Assembly (NCBI GenBank): GCA_964636275.1 | Contig: CAZWRN010000008.1 | Coordinates: 1-50,389, forward strand | DNA length: 50,389 nt | From: CAZWRN01 sp964636275 | Lineage (GTDB): Bacteria; Patescibacteriota; Microgenomatia; Daviesbacterales; UBA10151 | Reading direction: 5' to 3' | Shown here: one piece after another, positions 1 to 7,829 of the stretch | Layout of the letters: every line of letters starts with the position of its first letter | Numbering within the stretch: the stretch's first letter is position 1 | Notes under the pieces: model-generated | What the model was told of the DNA's origin: nothing | Database searches by the model: none | The model's input: only the letters and a program-made list of their open reading frames with translations | Made by a program: the position numbers and the translations under genes

Positions 1-147
1 TCTCGCCTCTTGTACACACCGCCCGTCAAGGCAGCAAAGTTGGGGGCGCCCGAATAACCTAACAAGGTTAGAAGGCGAAACCAGCGATGAAGCTTAAGTC
101 GTAACAAGGTATCCCTACCCGAAGGTGGGGATGGATCACCTCCTTTC
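1..147 (+). rRNA. rrs: 16S ribosomal RNA, 3' end (partial)
   Basis: The window opens inside the last part of 16S rRNA. The universal TGTACACACCGCCCGTCA segment is at about 11-28, GTAACAAGGTATCCCTACC lies near 101-119, and the gene ends with GGATCACCTCCTTTC, which contains the CCTCC anti-Shine-Dalgarno core. The anti-SD is therefore retained even though most genes here lack SD sequences. The 5' part lies outside the window. No 23S, 5S or tRNA follows; the next gene is a protein gene at 516. The 3' end is placed by analogy and may be off by a few bases. Confidence 0.97.
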
Positions 148-423
148 TGGAGATTTTGATCAGATTGAGAAATTCCTTAATGCTGAGCGAAGCACGCAAG
201 TGCTGAGTCGAAGCATGGTAAGTCCTTTTTGATCCAAGTTTAGGTCCTCACGGCCTAAACGCAGACTATTGAATGGTAGTCGAAAGTGTTGATACACACT
301 TAAATCAGGTCACTATCCCATCACTGTTTTGAATATAAATAAGTTAGTAACAAGAGAAAAGCAATAAGAGATAAGGAAAATTATAAAAATACTTATTGCT
401 TCTGTACTTATCACTTATATCCG
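148..423 (+). other. 16S downstream spacer, no gene
   Basis: No credible ORF or tRNA is seen here. It holds a GTTTAGG/CCTAAAC hairpin at 238-260. A 10-bp inverted repeat, AAGCAATAAG at 359-368 and CTTATTGCTT at 392-401, is surrounded by related short words. The start of this spacer may contain part of the 16S processing stem. Confidence 0.6.
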
Positions 424-446
424 ATCCTCCTCACGGGGGATTTTTT
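424..446 (+). terminator. Rho-independent terminator after 16S
   Basis: ATCCTCC (424-430), loop TCAC, GGGGGAT (435-441) form a 7-bp stem with one G-U pair, followed by a run of six T. It ends the rRNA transcript and supports the view that no 23S gene is co-transcribed. Confidence 0.8.
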
Positions 447-477
447 GTGCTCTTCTAGATATAGTAAAAATACTATC

Positions 478-507
478 TTGACCAGCTAAAGTCCGCTACG
501 TTACCGT
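478..507 (+). promoter_or_regulatory. Candidate promoter for the gene at 516
   Basis: TTGACC (478-483) and TACCGT (502-507) are separated by 18 bases. The -10 ends 8 bases before the ATG, matching the leaderless pattern seen throughout the window. Confidence 0.45.
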
Positions 508-515
508 TTAAATAG

Positions 516-1901
516 ATGAAAATTCTGCTCATTGTCATCGTTAGTATTATTATTGGTGCTGCGGTTTATTTTATATTCTTCAATAACTCGGCCGTTTCTC
601 TTCCTGGATTAAAATCAGACAGTGCAGTAATCTCAGGAACTCTCAATCTGAATGGTAGGCCTCCTAGCGAGGCTACTATGACCATCAGTTCAAGAGAATC
701 AGAAAAAGGGCAATTTAAACCATTTGTTGAGAATGCTCAGCCACTTGATATGGCTAAATGGGAATGGAAAGCAGCTAAATCAGGAGTGAATTATGACATA
801 AAAGCTGAATTGATGGTAAATGGGCAGGTAGTTGCCAGTTCCGATACTCTGACAGTAACTGCTCCAGCTGCAGAAGAGCAGCTGACCATTAATTACCTTC
901 CGCCTGTAGTCACACCTTCTCCTTCACCCAGTATTGCCCCGCAAATGGCTTCGATTACCGGTAGCTACGATATCAACGGTTATTTACCACAGGGGACTAC
1001 TCTCACCCTGATGCAAAAGCAGGCAGGTGCAGCTGCCTTTAGTCAGGTTGGAACGCCTTTGTCTGCCTCTGACCAGGCCAATTGGTCTTGGGATGAGGCT
1101 CTGGAAAATACTGAATACCAGCTCCAAGCCGTCTTGAAAAGCAACGGTGTCACCATTGGACAATCCCAAACTTTAAGTGTGACAGCTCCCGCTGCCAATG
1201 AAGTTTTGGTGATCAATTCCAATGCCCAACCACCAGCAACTCCAGCGCCTGTCAGTTCAAATAGCGGTACCCCAGCGAGTACAGGCAATACGATATCCGG
1301 AAATATCAATTTCAATGGGGTAGCTCCGCTCAATAGTGGTATAGTCATCCTGCAAAGTATCGCCGGTCAAAACAATTATTCAGTCGCTGTCAGTGGTATT
1401 CAGCCAGTCAATGGTTCGACCTGGAGCTGGACCGGGGCTCAGCCAGGTGTTAGCTACCAACTGATGGCGGTATTAAAACAAACTAATTCCAACAATACCC
1501 AGACCGATGTTGCCACTTCACAATCGATTATCACTACAGCTCCAGCTTCCAATGAGATGTTTACTCTAAATTCGAGCGTTTCACTGCCGGCACCACAAGG
1601 GGCGGTGACCATTAGTTGCGGAACCAAAAATAGTGGCGCCAACAATTGGAGCGCTACCATCAGTTACCCATCACAAAGTGGTGCCAATGGTTATTGGCTT
1701 CAGCTTGGTTCTACCAATGGCGGAAATGACCTGGTTAATGTGACGGTCAATGCTCAAAACAGCAGTAATCAGACCGTCAACGCTACTTTGAATGATTCTG
1801 TCTGGTACTATGCCCGCTATGCCTATACCTATACATCCAACCCGACATCTAGCTCCGGATTTTCCTCTTTCTCTGGTACTTTCCAGCTGATGTGCCCATA
1901 A
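516..1901 (+). CDS. Membrane-anchored protein with three tandem beta-sandwich-like repeats
   Basis: This is a 461-residue exported protein. Residues 2-22 form a hydrophobic uncleaved anchor or signal peptide. Three copies of a module of about 90 residues follow (roughly 38-128, 145-235 and 259-355). Each begins I(S/T)G-x-x-x-NG, has a W-x-W near the middle, and ends TAPA-(A/S)-x-E. Ser/Pro/Thr-rich linkers separate them. A different C-terminal domain of about 95 residues has regularly spaced Asn and Tyr/Trp residues and looks like a fibronectin- or Ig-type beta domain. No catalytic motif is visible. A surface structural or adhesive role is inferred from the architecture alone. The start is the first ATG, with a candidate -10 eight bases upstream. 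It is the first gene after the rRNA terminator. Confidence 0.85.
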   Translation: MKILLIVIVSIIIGAAVYFIFFNNSAVSLPGLKSDSAVISGTLNLNGRPPSEATMTISSRESEKGQFKPFVENAQPLDMAKWEWKAAKSGVNYDIKAELMVNGQVVASSDTLTVTAPAAEEQLTINYLPPVVTPSPSPSIAPQMASITGSYDINGYLPQGTTLTLMQKQAGAAAFSQVGTPLSASDQANWSWDEALENTEYQLQAVLKSNGVTIGQSQTLSVTAPAANEVLVINSNAQPPATPAPVSSNSGTPASTGNTISGNINFNGVAPLNSGIVILQSIAGQNNYSVAVSGIQPVNGSTWSWTGAQPGVSYQLMAVLKQTNSNNTQTDVATSQSIITTAPASNEMFTLNSSVSLPAPQGAVTISCGTKNSGANNWSATISYPSQSGANGYWLQLGSTNGGNDLVNVTVNAQNSSNQTVNATLNDSVWYYARYAYTYTSNPTSSSGFSSFSGTFQLMCP

Positions 1902-1959
1902 AGAGATACTATATTTTCTTACTTGACTCCTTGAAAATAGTAAGATACTGTTATCGTAT

Positions 1960-2556
1960 ATGGACAATAAAGATCTGTCCCAAGCTCCAAACGCAATCTC
2001 CCCTGAAAATTCTGTTTCCACTCCGTCTAACCCAGCTGAAACTGCCAAAACTGGGACAGTTTCTCGCCGGAGCTTTATTGCTGGAGGTTTAGCCGCGATA
2101 GCTACTATGTTTGGCCGAAAAGCACCAGAAGCTTCAGCTGCGACACCTCAGCAAAATATGGTTGCAGGCGTGGAAGCAATCCGGATGGAGCCAGGGGCAC
2201 AAATGGCAGCAGCTCAGGAAACAGTTCGGATGGAGCCAGGGGCACAAATGGCAGCAGCTCAGGAAACAGTTCGGATGGAGCCAGGGGCACAAATGGCAGC
2301 AGCTCAGGAAACAGTTCAGATGGAGCCAGGGGCACAAATGGCAGCAGCTCAGGAAACAGTTCAGATGGAGCCAGGTGCTCAGATGGCACAAGATGCAGAA
2401 AGAGTGGCGATTAAAGATTTTGCTGGTAGCCAAGAGAGAGTATTAGAAAGAGGTAATGAAATGGCACATGATCAGGAGGATTCACTAAATAACCCTTCAC
2501 CAAGTGAGAGCACCTCAATAATGAACCCCAATACTAAAACTTCGACAGATTCTTAA
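1960..2556 (+). CDS. Tat-signal exported protein with 15-residue tandem repeats
   Basis: This is a 198-residue protein. Residues 35-52 carry a twin-arginine type signal (SRRSFIAGGLAAIATMFG) followed by a cleavage-like Ala-rich stretch, so folded export through Tat is predicted. Residues of about 75-149 are five copies of a 15-residue unit (R/Q)MEPGAQMAAAQETV, the last one degenerate. They are Met-, Gln- and Ala-rich with no Cys and probably helical. The tail is acidic and Ser/Asn-rich. The function is unknown. The 3' end overlaps the convergent glycosyltransferase gene by 23 bp. The repeat also leaves other frames open, but only this frame has a signal peptide. Confidence 0.8.
   Translation: MDNKDLSQAPNAISPENSVSTPSNPAETAKTGTVSRRSFIAGGLAAIATMFGRKAPEASAATPQQNMVAGVEAIRMEPGAQMAAAQETVRMEPGAQMAAAQETVRMEPGAQMAAAQETVQMEPGAQMAAAQETVQMEPGAQMAQDAERVAIKDFAGSQERVLERGNEMAHDQEDSLNNPSPSESTSIMNPNTKTSTDS
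2182..2406 (+). repeat. 45-bp tandem repeat, four full copies plus one degenerate
   Basis: Copies start at 2182, 2227, 2272 and 2317 and are almost identical. Copies 1-3 begin CGGATG and copy 4 begins CAGATG. A fifth, diverged copy starts at 2362. The period is a multiple of three, so copy-number change keeps the reading frame. Near-identity points to recent expansion or homogenisation. Confidence 0.95.
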
Positions 2557-3754
2557 TTTTTATTTTATCCAAATATAATTTAGTGGCCAATCCAGCGGTT
2601 AATACCATACATAAAATCTCTAATAGATAAATCCAGAACAAATATTCAAAGTCTGTATTTCGACTGTAAAAATAGCCCAAAAAATCAAAGTAGTGCAAAG
2701 GATAAATAAACTGAGTTAAAAGTGTAGCCAATGCTGCTAATGTCACTAACCCCCAATATTTTTTTGAACGACTGATGATAAAAGGTAGTAACAGCAGTAC
2801 CCACAACCAATATTGAGGAGTAAAAAGTTTGGAAAATACAAAAAAGTTAGATAAAAAAGTAATTACAAACAAAAAGCTGGCCTGTTTGGTTTTGTTAAAA
2901 ATCAACCACCCATACATCAATCCAACCGGAACAATCCACAGATAAGTTAAAATCGGCATAGGTAATAGCAAATAAGCATCATCAACACCCCAGGTATTAT
3001 GTCGGGCGACAATTGGAGCACCTATCCCGGTATTAAAATAGTTGACCAGGTGATGAGCTGCTGCCATTGGACTTTCCAGTCCGACCGGTTTTTCTTTATG
3101 AAAATCGACACTAAAAACCAGTTCATTTAAACTGGTTTGAGTTGTAAAGAAATAGAATAAAGTAACCCCAGCTGCCGTAATTATAAAAGTCCCTAGATAT
3201 GTTAAAGCACTTCTAACACCCCGCTGTTTAAATGCCAAAATTATAAAATAAGGGAGCAGTAGTACTGGATAAAGCTTGGTCATGGTCCCTACAGCCAGCA
3301 TCATTGCCGAGCCGGTAAAATCATTTTTGCGAAAACGGATGATTGCTAAAATCATCGTCAGGATCACTAAGACTTCAAACCGATACAACACAATCGGGCC
3401 AACACAAAGGAGTAGCAGGGTATACAATAAAAGTGCTAAATTTCCACGCGATTTCTGAATTATCCAACCTAAGACAACCAAAAGTAAGCAATTACCTAAA
3501 GCAAATACTTTTTCAAATATCTCTAGTGAATTGGAATAAAAAAAGGTTGGGGAGTAAGTAATAAAATAAGTCGCTGCAACAGGTAAATATTCATTGGGGA
3601 CGTCGGTGAGCCGGCCATTTTCAAAGAAATAAAGTGATCTCAAATAATAAACCGATACGTCATACAAAAGATGTTCTCTGTATGGTTGAAGTGACCCTAA
3701 AAATACCAGTAAAGCTAAAACTCCAACTAAAATGATCCAGCTGAAATAACGCAT
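2534..3754 (-). CDS. GT87/DUF2029-like polytopic membrane glycosyltransferase
   Basis: This is a 406-residue integral membrane protein with about ten hydrophobic segments. It begins with a TM helix (residues 5-22) followed by a loop with Asp residues (YDVSVYY), as in GT-C fold enzymes that use polyprenyl-phosphate sugars. The segment TKLYPVLLLPYFIILAFKQRG near residues 158-178 matches the KLYPxLLLPxxL signature of GT87 (DUF2029) mannosyltransferases. The predicted role is transfer of a sugar from a lipid-linked donor on the outer face of the membrane. The gene is convergent with, and overlaps, the Tat-repeat gene. The exact sugar and acceptor cannot be read from the sequence. Confidence 0.65.
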   Translation of the reverse strand: MRYFSWIILVGVLALLVFLGSLQPYREHLLYDVSVYYLRSLYFFENGRLTDVPNEYLPVAATYFITYSPTFFYSNSLEIFEKVFALGNCLLLVVLGWIIQKSRGNLALLLYTLLLLCVGPIVLYRFEVLVILTMILAIIRFRKNDFTGSAMMLAVGTMTKLYPVLLLPYFIILAFKQRGVRSALTYLGTFIITAAGVTLFYFFTTQTSLNELVFSVDFHKEKPVGLESPMAAAHHLVNYFNTGIGAPIVARHNTWGVDDAYLLLPMPILTYLWIVPVGLMYGWLIFNKTKQASFLFVITFLSNFFVFSKLFTPQYWLWVLLLLPFIISRSKKYWGLVTLAALATLLTQFIYPLHYFDFLGYFYSRNTDFEYLFWIYLLEILCMVLTAGLATKLYLDKIKIKNLSKF

Positions 3755-3931
3755 CCTCTAAGAGTACAAGAAATAAGTTAAAGGTTAAAGGGTTTAGAAG
3801 TGAGTAGAGTTGAAAGGTTTAAGGAAAGTATTTTAAATAAAAACAGATTTTTAACTAAATTTTCAACCTAATACCGTACCAGCTTCCTCACCAATCAACT
3901 CAAAAACCTTCATTTTTGGTATACTAAATCC

Positions 3932-4816
3932 ATGTATTTATTGCTTGCAGCTTTGATTTTGGCAATGTCGGCGATCTTGGTTTACAAAAAAAGGTTTACA
4001 TCTGATTTCCAAATAGGCGGACTCTATTTCGTTCAGCTTTATTATTTATTGATCACCCCAATTTTTTGTACTATTTTTATCACCCTGGGGCAGGAGATAC
4101 TCAATCGGCCAAAAATAGAGGTGCTTGATATACCTAGCGGAATTATTTTTAATCTATTTGGGATGTGCGTGGTATTGGCTGGTATCGCCTCCGGAGTTCA
4201 TTCAGCGACTACCAGTATTTTTCAGTCATTTTTAAAAAACGAATTGCCGATGTTGAAAAAAATTAAAAATGATCTGGATGATGCCACTTTTAGGCGGTTG
4301 GAATTGCATGATCAGATCAAAGAAGATCTGCCTACCTTTAATGTGAATGAAAAATTTCATGGCGGTTTTTCGCATAATCTGCTGTTTATCAGTACTATCT
4401 TTGCAACGATGTTTTTAGGACTTTTGGAGCTAAATCATCCTGCCAGCAATCCTTCATCGATCCGACCGATCTTAATACTACTTTTAGGAATTGCTTTAGG
4501 ATGTATTCAGTCCATAGCAGTCATCAGAAGTACTTTTTTTAGTTTGAGCCTAATCAGCTCAGTGGTGGCAGGGGGAGTGCTGTACTTTTTTGCCAACAAG
4601 GTGTTGTTTAATTTTGCTTATTATCCTGTCACCACAGTTGCGCTAATCTATCTGATCGTTATGACAGCCGTCTTATCTTTGGTTGGTCTGATCTTTCTGA
4701 TGTCTCATCGTTTGAGTAAAACAGTGGTTAAAAGGGTATACCCCAAAGAACATTGGTTCCAGGAGGGGATGAGTATGGAAGTGATGAAAGTTAAAGTTAA
4801 AAGAGACTGGGAGTAA
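3932..4816 (+). CDS. Polytopic membrane protein of unknown function
   Basis: This is a 294-residue protein with about eight hydrophobic segments. Three lie in the first 90 residues, followed by a charged cytoplasmic-looking stretch (about 95-145, rich in Lys, Asp and Glu) and five more segments to about residue 265. The tail is basic. A conserved-looking HDQIKEDLPTFNVNEKFHGG stretch precedes the second membrane block. I do not recognise a family. TATACT at 3920-3925, six bases before the ATG, suggests a leaderless transcript. The same 15-base string TATACTAAATCCATG occurs at the start of the gene at 17963. Confidence 0.75.
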   Translation: MYLLLAALILAMSAILVYKKRFTSDFQIGGLYFVQLYYLLITPIFCTIFITLGQEILNRPKIEVLDIPSGIIFNLFGMCVVLAGIASGVHSATTSIFQSFLKNELPMLKKIKNDLDDATFRRLELHDQIKEDLPTFNVNEKFHGGFSHNLLFISTIFATMFLGLLELNHPASNPSSIRPILILLLGIALGCIQSIAVIRSTFFSLSLISSVVAGGVLYFFANKVLFNFAYYPVTTVALIYLIVMTAVLSLVGLIFLMSHRLSKTVVKRVYPKEHWFQEGMSMEVMKVKVKRDWE

Positions 4817-4842
4817 AATATTGAGTCAAGAAATAGAAAATG

Positions 4843-4915
4843 AGACACGGGCGGGATTTGCACCCGCGAATAGCGGTTTTGCAGACCGCGGTGTTAGCTA
4901 CTTCACCACCGTGTC
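4843..4915 (-). tRNA. trnC: tRNA-Cys (GCA)
   Basis: On the minus strand this folds as a complete 73-nt cloverleaf. Acceptor GACACGG pairs with CCGTGTC, the anticodon arm is GCGGT-CTGCAAA-ACCGC with anticodon GCA, and the T arm is CGGGT/ACCCG-like. The discriminator is U73, which is characteristic of tRNA-Cys. The 3' CCA is not encoded. Confidence 0.95.
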
Positions 4916-4987
4916 GTGGAATCTACCTAACCTGCATATTCTACCATGAAAAGTCCCCTGAATGAAATTGGAGTATAATTAATCCAC

Positions 4988-5830
4988 ATGCGAAAAATTA
5001 TCGAGACAATCCCTGGGCAGGGGATTGTTAAAAACCCGACAGATAAACCAGAAAAAGAAATTTTAGCTTCTCAGCTTTTCCAGCACAGCAAACTGATGAT
5101 GGTATACCCCGGGTTTAAGCCAGATGCCGTTTTCCCTTACAGTTTTGGGATTTTTGCGGGAGCAGTTATTACAGGAGCAATATCAAATGAAGTAGCTTTT
5201 TCATTAGTTGGACAAAGAGCGGATATTGTAAGGGCTGCTGAAGGCAGTAAACCTGAGGAGGAACGATCTGCCATGGGTGTTTTTTTGGCTAGTAAGGAAT
5301 TGGTAGCTAATTGGTTAGGTCGATTCCCAGATATAGATTGGACTAATATAAATGGACCAAAAGCTCAAGTCCTGGGGGGGTCAGTCAAAGATTTGATGGC
5401 TTTAGCTGCGGAGGCTGGAAGAAATTTTCGAGGAATATTAACAGCTGAGGGGATATATCATAGTGATAAAAGAAAACCTGAAGCCGAGTTGTTTAAAGAG
5501 GTAGTAGAGAACACTCCTGTTCAAAAATCCAAAATCCCTCTTATAACTTCTACAAATGTTCGTGAAATTACTCATCCAGATGACATTCGAGAAGAAATGT
5601 GGACATCGATGACTCAGCAGGTAAACTTAGAAGAAGTAGTTAGACATCTAATTGAAAAAGGTTATGACAGTATCGTTGATACTAGTCTAGGTGGAACTAT
5701 TCAGCAACTGATGCAGAGAATTCACAGTGGGTTTAAATTTGTCACAATCGAAGATGAAGTGGACAAAGTCAGAGAATTATTGAAAAACTTAGGATCTGCT
5801 ATTAATTCTACTAAAATAGCCTCACCCTAG
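4988..5830 (+). CDS. FabD-like malonyl-CoA:ACP acyltransferase family protein
   Basis: This is a 280-residue protein with the layout of the acyltransferase fold of FabD and polyketide synthase AT domains. The nucleophile elbow, normally GHSLGE, appears as YSFGIFAG with Ser52. The catalytic His region, normally FHSxxM, appears as YHSDKRKPE with His158. The Ser-to-His spacing of 106 is close to the family value of about 109. The C-terminal part (IPLITSTN ... VDTSLGGTIQQLMQRI) matches the typical end (VYSNVT ... EVGPGxxLxxLxxRI). The elbow is degenerate and the usual active-site Arg/Gln motifs are not obvious, so activity is uncertain. No other fatty-acid synthesis gene is nearby. TATAAT (4974-4979) lies eight bases before the ATG. 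Confidence 0.7.
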   Translation: MRKIIETIPGQGIVKNPTDKPEKEILASQLFQHSKLMMVYPGFKPDAVFPYSFGIFAGAVITGAISNEVAFSLVGQRADIVRAAEGSKPEEERSAMGVFLASKELVANWLGRFPDIDWTNINGPKAQVLGGSVKDLMALAAEAGRNFRGILTAEGIYHSDKRKPEAELFKEVVENTPVQKSKIPLITSTNVREITHPDDIREEMWTSMTQQVNLEEVVRHLIEKGYDSIVDTSLGGTIQQLMQRIHSGFKFVTIEDEVDKVRELLKNLGSAINSTKIASP

Positions 5831-5866
5831 AACTATTTCACCAATAATGTTAAAATATCCAAACTT

Positions 5867-6030
5867 GGGTGATTAGCCCAGTGGGCTTGGGCGTCCAGTG
5901 GACGGCCAAACGGGTGAAATACATTTTATCTCGTTAGAGAAATAGAACAGATTTCACCATAAGAGCGCATCTCTGATCAGCGAGCTGTAAGCTCCGCTTC
6001 TCGGAAGTGCTTGAAGTAGATACTATGTGA
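5867..6030 (+). other. Structured non-coding segment with tRNA-like fragments
   Basis: GGGTGATTAGCCCAGTGGGC (5867-5886) looks like a tRNA 5' end. Its first seven bases are an exact complement of ATCACCC at 6171-6177. The sequence then diverges from tRNA into strong hairpins: TTGG..GTCC/GGAC..CCAA at about 5887-5909 and GGTGAAAT/ATTTCACC at about 5912-5958. A 16-base piece at 5962-5977 matches the tRNA-Ile anticodon region at 6050-6065 in 15 of 16 positions. These may be relics of integration at tRNA genes or parts of a recombination site. No protein gene is seen. Confidence 0.5.
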
Positions 6031-6102
6031 GGGCGCATAGCTCAGTGGTAGAGCGCGTCTCTGATAAAGACGAGGCCTTTGGTTCGATACCAAATGCGCC
6101 CA
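6031..6102 (+). tRNA. trnI: tRNA-Ile (GAT)
   Basis: This is a complete 72-nt cloverleaf. Acceptor GGGCGCA pairs with TGCGCCC, the D arm is GCTC/GAGC, and the anticodon arm is CGTCT-CTGATAA-AGACG with anticodon GAT. The T arm is TTTGG-TTCGATA-CCAAA and the discriminator is A. The 3' CCA is not encoded. It lies between two tRNA-like fragments and just upstream of a serine recombinase. Confidence 0.95.
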
Positions 6103-6110
6103 CAGAGTAT

Positions 6111-7694
6111 TTAGGTAGTGCCAGCTGCGAAGCTTCGCTGTAAAAACGAGGTCAATGGTTCGACACCATTATCACCCACATTAGTGGGATTATTAGACCC
6201 CACAGTATTGATTAGTTCAAAGGGAAGCCCTAAACTCTGGTTCGACAAGCCAGGATAATGGTAAGTTATGCCAGAGGGAAAAATTAGCCTCTGGTATAAC
6301 ACCTTTGCTTCAGGTAGAGCGTTATACCAAGCTATTTCTGGGGTTCGACAAAAAGTATAAGCTTCAGCTAGTAAATTCTCGATTGCAATCTTTTCCTGAT
6401 AAGTATCATTTAAGTTCATTTGAGCCATTGTTAGTTTATTTTCGGCTTCATCTAATCGTTGTTTTAACAGATTATCTGGAATCAGACCTTTTCGGCCTTG
6501 TTTTAATAACCAATCTTGCTCTTGTTTAAGTTCTTGAATTTCATCAAGTTTTTGGAAGTATTCACCGCTTAATTCTTTTTTCCTTTGTTCATATCTTGTT
6601 ATAAAAACTTCATGGAAAACTTCTATAAACTCTTCTTTTGGTTTGACTCTTTTAAGGTACTCATAAAACTCATCGTGTAGGGAATCTCTGTCCTTTTTAT
6701 CTGTCTCTCTGAAGATCATCTTGCCGTATTTTTCGCAGCCTTTGGTTCGGCAATAGTAATAAGGGTATCTCTCTGTCCTTCCTTTTGACCAGCAAGCAGT
6801 CAGAGGTTTATTGCAAAATCCGCATTTAGTGAATCTTCTAAGAGGAAAATCGGCGTTATAATAATTGCGTTTCTGGACTATATTGTGACTTTGCCTTCCC
6901 ATTACTTGCTGACATTTATTCCAAATATCCATGCTAATCAAAGGCTCGTGTTGTGCCTTTATTAGCTTTCCTTCTTGAGTTCTCAATTGTCCAATATAAA
7001 ACTCGTCTTTGAGCATTTTATCAATCAGTTGATTTGGGAATTTAATAACCTTGCCTTTGTAGTTTTTTATTTTTTTGGCTGCCATTAGTTTCGACAGAGA
7101 AACAAAGTTATAAACGCCAGTGCTATACAAATTGAAAACCTCAACCACAGCCTCACAACAAGCGGGATCAAATTCAGGAACTGCCAATTTTGTAGCAATT
7201 GCTGGTGGGCGATAATAACCAGTTGGTGGATTCCAGGGATAAATACCTTCGGTTACACGTCTCCAAAGTCCGAGTTTAACTCTTTCTTTTCGGATGGCAT
7301 TATCATACTCATTAACTGCTGCTAAAACTCCTTCAACTAATCTTCCAGATGGGGACTCATCAATTCTTTCAGTTGCCGAACGAAGAATAACTCCTAATTT
7401 CATCAACTGGCCTCTTAACCAATGATGTTGCTCTTGAGAGCGAGCAAAGCGGTCTAACTTAAAAACTACTAAAACCTCGTAATTATTCTTATTAACTTTG
7501 ACAAATTCGAGGAGTTCAGCAACTCTTTTTTCATTTGTGTCTTTGGCACTTACGGCCTCATGTTTTTGAATATCAGTCACTTCGTAATTTTCTCTGGCAC
7601 AATAAGAACGGCAGATTTCTTCCTGGGTAGTTAAACTCGTGTTATCAACTTGACGATCACTACTAATTCGGAGATAAATTAAAGCTTTTTTCAT
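6111..7694 (-). CDS. Large serine recombinase (site-specific integrase)
   Basis: This is a resolvase/invertase-type recombinase of 527 residues counted from the preferred start. The N-terminal catalytic domain has YLRISSDRQ with the nucleophilic Ser, then LDRFARSQEQ and the E-helix. A recombinase domain follows (PPTGYYRPP), then a zinc ribbon (CGFCNKPL ... CRTKGCEKYG) and a coiled-coil segment. This is the layout of large serine integrases of phages and integrative elements. The start at 7694 (MKKALIYLRISS) fits the family better than an upstream in-frame ATG at 7721. The last 20 or so residues (GDNGVEPLTSFLQR...) are translated antisense through the tRNA 3' half at 6138-6178. It probably integrates and excises the element that extends to its right. 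Confidence 0.93.
   Translation of the reverse strand: MKKALIYLRISSDRQVDNTSLTTQEEICRSYCARENYEVTDIQKHEAVSAKDTNEKRVAELLEFVKVNKNNYEVLVVFKLDRFARSQEQHHWLRGQLMKLGVILRSATERIDESPSGRLVEGVLAAVNEYDNAIRKERVKLGLWRRVTEGIYPWNPPTGYYRPPAIATKLAVPEFDPACCEAVVEVFNLYSTGVYNFVSLSKLMAAKKIKNYKGKVIKFPNQLIDKMLKDEFYIGQLRTQEGKLIKAQHEPLISMDIWNKCQQVMGRQSHNIVQKRNYYNADFPLRRFTKCGFCNKPLTACWSKGRTERYPYYYCRTKGCEKYGKMIFRETDKKDRDSLHDEFYEYLKRVKPKEEFIEVFHEVFITRYEQRKKELSGEYFQKLDEIQELKQEQDWLLKQGRKGLIPDNLLKQRLDEAENKLTMAQMNLNDTYQEKIAIENLLAEAYTFCRTPEIAWYNALPEAKVLYQRLIFPSGITYHYPGLSNQSLGLPFELINTVGSNNPTNVGDNGVEPLTSFLQRSFAAGTT
6138..6178 (+). pseudogene. tRNA 3' half, probable attachment-site remnant
   Basis: From an anticodon-loop-like CTGTAAA (6138-6144) the sequence continues as a proper tRNA 3' half: AACGA, variable GGTC, T arm AATGG-TTCGACA-CCATT and acceptor strand ATCACCC plus A. 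The bases upstream cannot form the anticodon stem. A perfect 12-bp palindrome GCGAAGCTTCGC (6127-6138) sits exactly at the break. The recombinase C-terminus is encoded through this piece on the other strand, the usual sign of an element whose attachment site lies in a tRNA gene. Confidence 0.6.
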
Positions 7695-7829
7695 TTTTAC
7701 GACCGCCCCGTTTTTTTGCATCCAAATCCCAAAGAGACTTGTAACGAGGCGGCCATAAAAAAAGCCCTTTGGTATTCAATCTGGATGCTTTTTAATTGTT
7801 TAACTTCTATGCTCATTTGTCAAATTTTT

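Noticed and set aside
2182..2406. CRISPR-like array
   Set aside because: The units are contiguous with no spacers and encode an in-frame peptide repeat. No cas gene is present in the window.
2105..2446. Long overlapping frames on both strands across the 45-bp repeats
   Set aside because: They exist because the repeat period is a multiple of three and free of stops in several frames. Only the frame from 1960 has a start context and an export signal.
5867..6178. A tRNA interrupted by a group I intron
   Set aside because: The acceptor halves match, but the 5' piece diverges before the anticodon stem, a complete tRNA-Ile lies inside, and no group I core (P/Q/R/S) motif could be recognised.
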